NCBI GenBank assembly: GCA_017991595.1
Contig: JAGOQJ010000006.1
Coordinates: 62,001-126,000 of the forward strand
Length of the DNA stretch: 64,000 nucleotides
Source of the DNA: Candidatus Didemnitutus sp.
Lineage (GTDB): Bacteria; Verrucomicrobiota; Verrucomicrobiia; Opitutales; Opitutaceae
Direction of reading: 5' to 3'
Shown here: positions 27,219 to 34,095 of the stretch, in pieces
Layout: each line of letters opens with the position of its first letter
How positions within the stretch are numbered: position 1 is the stretch's first letter
The notes under the pieces: generated by a model
Told to the model about the DNA's origin: nothing
Seen by the model: the letters and a program-made list of their open reading frames with translations, nothing else
The model's database searches: none
Position numbers and translations under genes: made by a program

Positions 27219-29747
27219 TTACTGAACCGCGACGGGCTCGACGCGCAGGCGGAAGAACGCGTTCGGAGCGCCGGTTTGCGAGTAGCGGGCGCGCCAAGTG
27301 GCGGTTTCCCCGACCGTGGCGACCGGCTCGTGATCGTTGGCGGCGATCGTGGTCCACTGCTGGAGATTGGTGGACACTTCGACGACGTAGCTCACATCGC
27401 TGCGATTCGCCGGGCGGGTGTAGAGGAAGACCCAGAAGCCGTTCTCGGTGGACGTCGCGGGCACCGCCGTCGGGCTGGCGGCACGCGGATCGAGGCCGAG
27501 GGCGTATTCGAGGAGATTGGCGAGGCCGTCGCGGTCAGGATCGGCGAGGGCACCGCTCACGGTCGGGAGGTTGAGCTCTTCGGTGGTGAAATACTCCGCG
27601 AGCCACGTGGTGTAAGGATCGGCGATCACAGGTGCGGGCGTGAAGTGGAGCAACACATCGCCGCCGGATTGGGAGAGGCTGAAGGACGCGCCAGCGAGTG
27701 CACTGTCGAAACTGGCGCCCGTGGAATCGGGCCACGTCGCCGGGCTAAGTTGAAGATTCTGGAAGTTGGAAACCGTGGCGGCGTCGAACACCACCCAGGT
27801 GTGTTCCTCGAGCCAGAAGGCGTTCTTCCAGTCGACGGTCGAGCCGGTGCCAGCAAAGGCCGGCGTGAGCGTGACGGGGCCGGCGAAATCGAGCGTGCCG
27901 GCGACGATCACGTGATCGGAGTCGGCGCCGGCGGTGGAGTGGGCGGCGAGGTCCCAGCCGATCGTGGAGCCGGCGGCGTAGGTCAGGTTGGCGCCGAAGG
28001 TCTGCGTGCCCGCCGAGTTGCCGGGCGTGTGCGTGCCGGCGACGGTCGCATGGCCGCCAATGGTGCCGGAGCCGGCGAGGGTGGTGGTCGCGGCGGTGTC
28101 GAGCGCGCCGGGGATGCTGCCGTCGATGACGAGGGTGCCTTCGGTGAGGGAAGTGAGGCCGGTGTAGGTGTGCGTGCCGGAGAGCGTGAGCGCGGCGGTG
28201 CCTTGCTTGGTGACGGTGCCGTTGCCGGAGATGACGCCGGCGTAGGTGCCGCCGGTGTCCTCATTGAAGATCAGCGCGGCATGGTTGACGACGTCGCCCG
28301 TGATCGACTCCGCATCGCCGCGCAGGATGCCCTCGCTGACAGTCGTGTCGCCGGTGTAGGTGTTGATGCCGGACAGTGTCAGCATCGCGGGTCCGGTTTT
28401 GGTAAGGCCGAAATTGCCCGAGATATTTTGACTCCAAGTGATATTCGCGCCTGGCGTGTTGATGGTCGACGGCGCAATCAGGGTAGTCGCGCTGCCCCAG
28501 AGCGCGGAAACAAAGATTCCGCTTTCGGCGGCCGCCTCGCTGAGGGCAATCGTTCCGTTCAGCGCGATCGGGTTGTAGAGCGTGCGGTTGCCACCACCGG
28601 CGGTCGTGTTGGAACTCATGATCGCGCCGCCGCTGAGAGTGAGCGTGCCAGTGCCGAAGCCCGAAGACTTCGGGTCCACCGTGCCGTTGCTGCCGGAGCT
28701 ATTGAGGACGACGTTGCCTTCCTTGAGCTCGAATCCGCCGGCGTAAGTGCTGGCCGCGGCGACGATGCCAAAGCCCAAGTTGCCGGTGCCGGTTTTCGTG
28801 ATGACGGCATCGCTGATGATCGTTTGATTCCAGAAGCTCGCGCCCGCGACGTTGATCGTGGTGTTGGCGAGGACGGTGATGCTGCTGGTCGGAATACTGT
28901 TGGGAAAATTGATGTTTCCGGAGGTCGCACTTGCGCCGAACGTGATCGTGCCGCCCCCGAAGACGGTTGAGCTGAGAATCTGACGGGAGGCCGTGCTGTT
29001 CGACGTGACCGTGCCGTTGTTCAGGCGGAGTGTGCCGAGGCCGAACGCGCTCGAGGTGAGGTCCGTCGTCGTGTTCGTGCCGTTGGTCGTGATGATAACG
29101 GTGCCTTCGTCGAGGATGAAGCCGCCGCTGTAGGTGTGATTGCCGTTCAGACGCAGGGTGCCGGGGCCGATTTTCTGCAGGCCGCCCGTGCCGGTGATGA
29201 CCGCACCGGGGACGTTGTTCGAGCCGTCCGCGATCAACACGATCGAGGTGTCGCGCACGTCGATCACGCCCATGCCGGAGTAGTTCAGGAACAGGGTCAG
29301 TGAGGGCAGCGGGTCGGCGGTGCTGCTGCCCGAGATGCTGCCGGAACGGAAAGACGCGTTGGCGTTGTTGGTCGCTGTGATAAGAGTGCCCGCCGTGTCG
29401 AAGGAGAGGATGCGGGCGGTGCTGGAGCTGGCGCTCGTCGTCGAGACGATGCGCAGGCCGTTGGTGGCGCTGTATTGCGCGGTCGCGTTGTTGAAAATGA
29501 AGGAGCGAACCGAGTAGTTGGCGCCGACCAGCAGGGTTGGGATCGAGGTATTAACCGTGCTCGCAATGTAGAGATCGGCCGTGGCGGTGGGCGCGGTGCC
29601 TTCCTGCCAGTTGGAACCGGTGGAAAGGATGTTGCCCTTGCCGTCGTTGCCGCCGGTCCACGTAAGTTGCTGGGCAAAAAGAGAGGGAACGAAAGCGGCG
29701 ACGGCGAGGAGCGCGACGCCACGGACGATGGCACGTGTGCGATTCAT
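27219..29747 (-). CDS. Autotransporter-repeat surface protein without PEP-CTERM (array gene 4)
   Basis: 842 residues from ATG at 29747 (MNRTRAIVRG; another ATG lies 9 nt upstream). Signal peptide 1-26 ending PSLFAQ. PATR repeats as in its neighbours (GTGGLQKIGPGTLRLNGNHT, GNFGLTKTGPAMLTLSGINT), and the same pre-C-terminal block (HTPGNSAGTQTF, FWLEEHTWVVFDAATVSNFQ). Instead of a PEP-CTERM tail it ends with about 130 residues of the verrucomicrobial C-terminal module: DPDRDGLANLLEYALGLDP, VSYVVEVSTNLQQWTTI, and a final FFRLRVEPVAVQ. That module also ends the 15318-18026 protein. It may be a different sorting or anchoring device (inference). Own promoter module at 29798-29862. Confidence 0.88.
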   Translation of the reverse strand: MNRTRAIVRGVALLAVAAFVPSLFAQQLTWTGGNDGKGNILSTGSNWQEGTAPTATADLYIASTVNTSIPTLLVGANYSVRSFIFNNATAQYSATNGLRIVSTTSASSSTARILSFDTAGTLITATNNANASFRSGSISGSSTADPLPSLTLFLNYSGMGVIDVRDTSIVLIADGSNNVPGAVITGTGGLQKIGPGTLRLNGNHTYSGGFILDEGTVIITTNGTNTTTDLTSSAFGLGTLRLNNGTVTSNSTASRQILSSTVFGGGTITFGASATSGNINFPNSIPTSSITVLANTTINVAGASFWNQTIISDAVITKTGTGNLGFGIVAAASTYAGGFELKEGNVVLNSSGSNGTVDPKSSGFGTGTLTLSGGAIMSSNTTAGGGNRTLYNPIALNGTIALSEAAAESGIFVSALWGSATTLIAPSTINTPGANITWSQNISGNFGLTKTGPAMLTLSGINTYTGDTTVSEGILRGDAESITGDVVNHAALIFNEDTGGTYAGVISGNGTVTKQGTAALTLSGTHTYTGLTSLTEGTLVIDGSIPGALDTAATTTLAGSGTIGGHATVAGTHTPGNSAGTQTFGANLTYAAGSTIGWDLAAHSTAGADSDHVIVAGTLDFAGPVTLTPAFAGTGSTVDWKNAFWLEEHTWVVFDAATVSNFQNLQLSPATWPDSTGASFDSALAGASFSLSQSGGDVLLHFTPAPVIADPYTTWLAEYFTTEELNLPTVSGALADPDRDGLANLLEYALGLDPRAASPTAVPATSTENGFWVFLYTRPANRSDVSYVVEVSTNLQQWTTIAANDHEPVATVGETATWRARYSQTGAPNAFFRLRVEPVAVQ

Positions 29748-29797
29748 GAGGTGCAAAGAGGTGGAGGGTAACGCGGGCCAAGCCGCGCGGCTTTCGC

Positions 29798-29862
29798 ACT
29801 ATACCTTGCGCTCAGGGTTTCCGACTAGGGATGCGACTACCCGCGCGATTGCGTAGTTCTAC
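29798..29862 (-). promoter_or_regulatory. Array promoter module of gene 4
   Basis: Minus-strand -10 TATAGT (29803-29798). Proximal site CTAG-N8-CTAC at 29825-29840, distal GTAG-TT-CTAC at 29853-29862 preceded by TGC. Offsets from the -10 are 22 and 50 nt, one base more than in modules 2 and 3. Confidence 0.75.
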
Positions 29863-29940
29863 TATCAGGGGCGGCCTGACGAAATGGCCGCCCTTGCGGA
29901 ACGGCCTCCTCTAACCCCGAGGGTGCGACCGGGGTGCTGC

Positions 29941-30006
29941 TTTATAGCGGGCCGCATGCCGCTTGCTAGGGATGGCGCTACTCGTCCACTTGCGTAGAAC
30001 TACGCA
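29941..30006 (-). promoter_or_regulatory. Fifth array promoter module without its own gene
   Basis: Minus-strand -10 TATAAA (29946-29941), CTAG-N8-CTAC at 29966-29981, and the best distal palindrome of all, TGCGTAGAACTACGCA at 29991-30006. Same order and nearly the same spacing (20 and 48 nt) as the others. It would fire toward array gene 4 through about 70 nt of hairpin-rich DNA into that gene's own module. Confidence 0.65.
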
Positions 30007-30066
30007 TCTTGGGCGGCCGGCATAAATTTGCTCGAAACGGAAGGCGGGGCGCGATGGAGCTGGAGG

Positions 30067-32646
30067 ATGCTCAAACCCCGCGTCCGGTCGCTCGCGCTCG
30101 TGTTGCTCTTGGTGGCGGTCGGCGTGCTGGTCCACGCGTGGATTGTGGCGGATCAGGCTCGCCGGGCGGCGAGTTTGGCCCGCGATGAGCTGAGAATCTC
30201 GCTGCCGCATCAGTTGATCCGGCCGGAGTTCACGGTCGACGGCCACATGTGGATCCGACACGCGGAAAATCTGGTGGCGGGCGAGGGGCCGCAACTGCGC
30301 CGCACGGCGATCGACAACGCGCCGCAGGGGCGCGAGGTGCATTGGAACTCCGGCTATGCGTGGTGGCTGGCGGGGCTGGGCTGGACTTGGCACAAGATCA
30401 CCGGTCTGCCGCTCACGCAGTCCGTCGAGCAGGCGGCGATGTGGGTGAACGTGCCGCTGTTGCTCGTCTTCAGCGTGGGCTTCGGGGTCTGGTCCCTGCG
30501 CCGGGGCGGTCCGGCGGCCGCGGTGACAATGGGGCTCGCGCTGTTCGGACACCGGAGTTTCTACGAAGGGTTCTGGCCTGGGTATGCCGATCACCACGGC
30601 ATCACGCTGGCGGCGATTCTCGGCTTGGTGCTCGGCGCCTACTGGATGCGCGGCGGCTGGCTCGTCGCCGGCGCGGAGCCGGAGCGCGCGGCGGTGCAGG
30701 CGGCGCGGTGGTCCGGTTTCTGGGGCGCGGTGGCCCTGTGGATCAGCGCGGCCTCGGCGGCGCCGGCGATCGCGCTGGTGGCGGCGGCTTCGTTGCTGGC
30801 GATCTTTTTCTCCCGCGGGGCAAAGGAGGACGCGCGCGTCTTCGCGCCGCGGGTGTGGCGCAATTGGGGGCGCACCGGGGCGCTGGCGAGCCTGGGCTTT
30901 TATCTGCTCGAGTATTTTCCGCATCACCTAGGCTGGCGGCTCGAGGTGAATCATCCGCTCTATGCGCTGGCGTGGCTGGCCGGCGGCGAGTTGATGGCGG
31001 TGCTGGTGCCGGGTTGGGTGACCGGCTCCGCTCCGGAGGCGCGCCGCCGCTTTCTGCTCACCGCCGCGTGGGCGCTGCCGCTAGCGCTGGCGCCCGCCTT
31101 GGTGATCATGCTGGGCAAGGCGAGAGTGTTCCTACCCTCGGATCCGTTCATGGTCGGGCTGCATCGCACGATCACGGAGTTCCTGCCGCTCTGGCAGCGC
31201 GTGCCGACGGAAGGGTTGCGCTCGCACTACGACGCGCTGCTGCTGATGCCGGCGCTCTACTTGGTGGCGTTACTGGCGCTGTGGGTGCGCGGTGCGGATC
31301 GCTGGGCGTTGCTCTACGCGTTGGCCACGGCGGTGCCGCTGCATGCAATGGGCTTCTGGCAATCACGATGGGCGATGAGCGCGGCGCCGGGCCAGGTGTT
31401 GATCGTGCTCGCGTTGATCGCGACGCTGCCGCTCGTGCGCGGGCTGACCGCGGCTGGTTGGCGCCGCGTGGCGGTCGCCGGCGTGCTGCTCGCGGGTTTC
31501 TACGGACCGGGCCTGTATTTCCGCGGTCGCGAGGCCTGGGCTTTCGCCACGCAGAACGGCATCACAGCGGGCGACGGACGCCAGTTGGTGTATCGCGAGG
31601 TCGCGCAGATGATTCGCGAGTCCCAGCCCGAGGGCGACGTGGTGCTCTTCGGCAGCCCCAACACCTCCGTCAACGTCGCCTTCTACGGCAATTTCAAGAC
31701 GCTGGGCACGCTCTACTGGGAGAATCTCGACGGCCTCAAGGCTGCGGCCGAGATCTCCTCCGCGCGCACCGACGACGAGGCGGCGCGGCTGCTGCGCGAG
31801 CGCGGCGTCACGCACCTGGCGTTCTTCCGCGACGGCAACTACATCCTCGAGTTCGCCTACCTGCTGAACCCGCAGATCACGGAGGAGGAGGCGAAACAGA
31901 CTTTCGGCTACCGGTTGCTCGGCAGCCGGCTCGTGCCGGTGTGGCTCGAGGCGCTGCCGTATGCGGCGCCGGACGGTTTGCCCGAAGGCGTCGACAAGGA
32001 GGTGCTGGTCTTCAAGGTCAACTTCCAGCAGCGCCCCACCGAAGCCGCCTACCGACTCGGGCTTTTACAGGCGCGCCGCAAGGAGCTGGACGATGCGCTC
32101 AGCACGTTCGAACTCGCGCTACGGTTCGATCCGGCGAACTACCCGGCGGCGCTCCGCCGCGCCGAGATCTACACCGAGCGGCGCCAATGGCGGGACGCCG
32201 CGGCGAACTTCGACCTCGCCGTGCAGAGTGCGCCGGTGGAGGACCGCTACCGCCTACTCGCGCAGACGGCGATCGCCTTCAACGCCGCCAAGCAGCGCGC
32301 ACTCGCGATCGCCTATTACGAGCGGGCGTTGGGCGAGACGGTGACCAACGTCATCGCGCCGAACAACCTCGCCTGGCTGCTCGCAACGGCGCCCGAGGAC
32401 GATTTGCGCAACCCGGTGCGGGCGCTCGAACTCGCCACGCGCAACGCGTCCTTCGAAAAGGACAATCCTTCCGTGCTCGGCACGCTCGCGGCCGCGCTGG
32501 CGGCCAACGGTCGCTTCGACGAAGCGGTCGCCCGGTTGGAGCAAGCGATCGCGTTGGCGGAGGCCAAGCAGGACACCGGCGTGCTCGCCAACATGCGCGA
32601 GCGTCTCACGGCTTACCGGGCCGGCCGCGTCTGGCTCGAGCCCTGA
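30067..32646 (+). CDS. STT3-like GT-C membrane glycosyltransferase with C-terminal TPRs
   Basis: 859 residues from ATG at 30067, with GGAG 7 nt upstream. A first helix (about 8-28) precedes a periplasmic loop with Asp58 (TVDGHMWIRHAENL), then about ten more helices. The sequence GYADHHGITLAAILGLVLGA (Asp175-His-His) resembles the D-x-H motif of STT3/AglB/PglB oligosaccharyltransferases. After the last helix a soluble region (VVLFGSPNTSVNVAFYGNF) and at least four TPR-like helical repeats (about 660-855; ALSTFELALRFDPANYPAAL, NNLAWLLATAPEDDLRNPVR) follow. Likely transfers a lipid-linked sugar in the periplasm; acceptor unknown. Its position beside the surface-protein array is suggestive only. 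Other GT-C enzymes are possible. Confidence 0.65.
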   Translation: MLKPRVRSLALVLLLVAVGVLVHAWIVADQARRAASLARDELRISLPHQLIRPEFTVDGHMWIRHAENLVAGEGPQLRRTAIDNAPQGREVHWNSGYAWWLAGLGWTWHKITGLPLTQSVEQAAMWVNVPLLLVFSVGFGVWSLRRGGPAAAVTMGLALFGHRSFYEGFWPGYADHHGITLAAILGLVLGAYWMRGGWLVAGAEPERAAVQAARWSGFWGAVALWISAASAAPAIALVAAASLLAIFFSRGAKEDARVFAPRVWRNWGRTGALASLGFYLLEYFPHHLGWRLEVNHPLYALAWLAGGELMAVLVPGWVTGSAPEARRRFLLTAAWALPLALAPALVIMLGKARVFLPSDPFMVGLHRTITEFLPLWQRVPTEGLRSHYDALLLMPALYLVALLALWVRGADRWALLYALATAVPLHAMGFWQSRWAMSAAPGQVLIVLALIATLPLVRGLTAAGWRRVAVAGVLLAGFYGPGLYFRGREAWAFATQNGITAGDGRQLVYREVAQMIRESQPEGDVVLFGSPNTSVNVAFYGNFKTLGTLYWENLDGLKAAAEISSARTDDEAARLLRERGVTHLAFFRDGNYILEFAYLLNPQITEEEAKQTFGYRLLGSRLVPVWLEALPYAAPDGLPEGVDKEVLVFKVNFQQRPTEAAYRLGLLQARRKELDDALSTFELALRFDPANYPAALRRAEIYTERRQWRDAAANFDLAVQSAPVEDRYRLLAQTAIAFNAAKQRALAIAYYERALGETVTNVIAPNNLAWLLATAPEDDLRNPVRALELATRNASFEKDNPSVLGTLAAALAANGRFDEAVARLEQAIALAEAKQDTGVLANMRERLTAYRAGRVWLEP

Positions 32647-32688
32647 AGCTGGCACGCTCGGCGGGCGCTGAGTTAATCGCGCTCGCCC

Positions 32689-32716
32689 GCGCGCGGCCAA
32701 ACGCTTGGACGCGCGC
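32689..32716. terminator. Strong hairpin between convergent genes
   Basis: GCGCGCGGCCAA and TTGGACGCGCGC arms (11 of 12 pairs) around ACGC, between the stops of the STT3-like gene and accA. No T-run on either strand; possible bidirectional transcription end. Confidence 0.45.
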
Positions 32717-32746
32717 AAGAAGATCGGGCCGGCGGTCGCGGCGCGC

Positions 32747-33730
32747 TTACTTGGCCGCCTTGGCGGTGGTCTCGCGGTAGGCGCCGAGATCGCGGTAACG
32801 CTCGTAACGCTCCTCGAGCAGGTGCGTGGTGGATTTGTCGAGCAGTTCCTTGAGATGCCGGGAGAAGGCTTCCTTCAGCGCCTTGCCGGCGGCTTCGGGG
32901 TCGTTGTGGGCGCCGCCGAGCGGCTCGGGGATGACTTCGTCGACCACGCCGAGCTCCTTGAGGTTGGCGGCGTTGAGCTTGAGGGCCTCGGCGGCCTTCG
33001 GCGCGTGGGCGCGATCCTTCCAGAGGATCGCGGCGCAACCTTCGGGGGAGATGACCGAGTAGTAGGCGTTCTCGAACACGAGCACGCGGTCCGTCACACC
33101 GATGCCGAGCGCGCCGCCGGAGCCGCCTTCGCCCACGATCACGGCGAGCGTGGGGACGCGGAGGAGCGCCATTTCGCGGAGATTGACCGCGATCGCCTCG
33201 GAAACATGGCGGGCCTCGGACTCGACGCCCGGGAAGGCCCCCGGCGTGTCGATGAAGCTGAGCACGGGCAGGCCGAATTTCTCGGCGAGCTTCATCAGGC
33301 GCAGCGCCTTCCGGTAGCCCTCGGGCTGCGGCATGCCGAAATTGCGGAGGATGTTCTCCTTCGTGTCGCGGCCCTTCTGTTGGGCGATGATCATCACGGC
33401 GCGCCCCTCGAAGAATGCGGTGCCGCCGATGAGGGCTTGGTCGTCCTTGAATTGGCGGTCGCCGTGCAGTTCCTGGAAGTCCGTGCAAAGCTGCGCGACG
33501 TAGTCGAGCGCGTAGGGGCGCTTCGGATGGCGGGCGACCTGCACGCGCTGCCACGGAGTCAGGTTCGAGTAGATGTCCCGGCGGGTCTGCTCGAGCTTGC
33601 CCTCGATCGCACCCAGCTCCGCCGCCATGTCGATGTTGTTCTCGAGCGACTGCTGGTGCAGCGCATCGAGCTGTTTCTCGAGCTCGCGGAGCGGTTTCTC
33701 GAATTCGAGCAGGTAGACGGGTCTCTCCAT
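32747..33730 (-). CDS. accA: Acetyl-CoA carboxylase carboxyltransferase subunit alpha
   Basis: 327 residues from ATG at 33730 (MERPVYLLEFEKPLRELEKQ), the usual AccA N-terminus and length. Motifs: LTPWQRVQVARHPKRPYALD, the oxyanion/CoA region LSFIDTPGAFPG, and GEGGSGGALGIGVTDRVLV. It forms the carboxyltransferase with AccD and produces malonyl-CoA for fatty acid synthesis in the cytosol; accD is not in the window. The next plus-strand gene converges from the other side. A TTGACA promoter sits so close to the start that the mRNA would have almost no leader. Confidence 0.96.
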   Translation of the reverse strand: MERPVYLLEFEKPLRELEKQLDALHQQSLENNIDMAAELGAIEGKLEQTRRDIYSNLTPWQRVQVARHPKRPYALDYVAQLCTDFQELHGDRQFKDDQALIGGTAFFEGRAVMIIAQQKGRDTKENILRNFGMPQPEGYRKALRLMKLAEKFGLPVLSFIDTPGAFPGVESEARHVSEAIAVNLREMALLRVPTLAVIVGEGGSGGALGIGVTDRVLVFENAYYSVISPEGCAAILWKDRAHAPKAAEALKLNAANLKELGVVDEVIPEPLGGAHNDPEAAGKALKEAFSRHLKELLDKSTTHLLEERYERYRDLGAYRETTAKAAK

Positions 33731-33739
33731 AAGGTGCGG

Positions 33740-33769
33740 AAGGTAGGGAACGCCTCCAGCCGCTGTCAA
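33740..33769 (-). promoter_or_regulatory. Candidate sigma70 promoter of accA
   Basis: Minus-strand -35 TTGACA (33769-33764), 18-nt spacer, -10 TACCTT (33745-33740). Transcription would start about 4 nt before the ATG at 33730. Confidence 0.5.
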
Positions 33770-33879
33770 CGAACCGCACGGAGGGGCAGAAGAGGGGTTG
33801 ACAAGCGGGCGGGGAGGACCGCTCACCGGGGCGGAGGCGACCCGCGCCGGCGAATTCCCCGGCGAACAAATAATTCCGA

Positions 33880-33895
33880 CACCTGAATTTAGGTG
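33880..33895. promoter_or_regulatory. Palindrome upstream of accA
   Basis: CACCTGAATTTAGGTG, a 16-nt near-perfect palindrome (one mismatched pair) in an AT-rich patch about 150 nt upstream of accA. Operator-like; regulator unknown. Confidence 0.4.
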
Positions 33896-34041
33896 ATTTT
33901 GCCCATCTGCGTGGCGAAACGGGCAGGTAGCAATGGACGCATTGTTTTTCGTGCCCCGCAACGGGTGCGAGAGGTGACCAAAGGGCTCGCGTGTGTTCAC
34001 TGGCCCGTGACGCACGCGAGCCCCAACCTTTTTCGGACACG

Positions 34042-34070
34042 AAAAAGGCGCGGGTGAAAGCCCGCGCCTT
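34042..34070 (-). terminator. Rho-independent terminator of the POT transporter gene
   Basis: AAGGCGCGGG / CCCGCGCCTT stem with a 6-nt loop and TTTTT after it on the minus strand; 26 nt past the stop. Confidence 0.9.
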
Positions 34071-34095
34071 GGTCAAAAAGAGGAGTGGCGGAGGG

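Larger units (their letters stand above)
29748..30066. other. 319-nt intergenic region with two array promoter modules
   Basis: Contains the gene 4 promoter, two hairpins (29869-29895, GGGGCGGCC/GGCCGCCC; and about 29915-29936, ACCCCG/CGGGGT), the gene-less fifth module at 29941-30006, and the start region of the plus-strand STT3-like gene. No ORF of useful length seen. Confidence 0.6.
33731..34041. other. Intergenic region upstream of accA
   Basis: About 310 nt without a gene. Holds the accA promoter, the palindrome at 33880-33895 in a locally AT-rich patch, and an imperfect repeat around 33975-34020 (CTCGCGTGTG and CGCACGCGAG). The remainder shows nothing recognisable. Confidence 0.55.

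Noticed and set aside
21918-29747. Regular repeats that might suggest a CRISPR array or tandem DNA repeat
   Set aside because: They are coding repeats of the beta-helix proteins with variable length and sequence, not identical direct repeats with spacers.
20030-29747. Calling the array proteins type V autotransporters
   Set aside because: No C-terminal beta-barrel; three end in PEP-CTERM and one in a different module. Only the passenger-type repeats are shared.
29991-30066. Reading the fifth palindrome mainly as promoter of the plus-strand STT3-like gene
   Set aside because: The order -10, N8 site, N2 site fits only the minus direction. A role for the plus gene is possible but secondary, since the only -10-like box on plus (near 30021) is poor.
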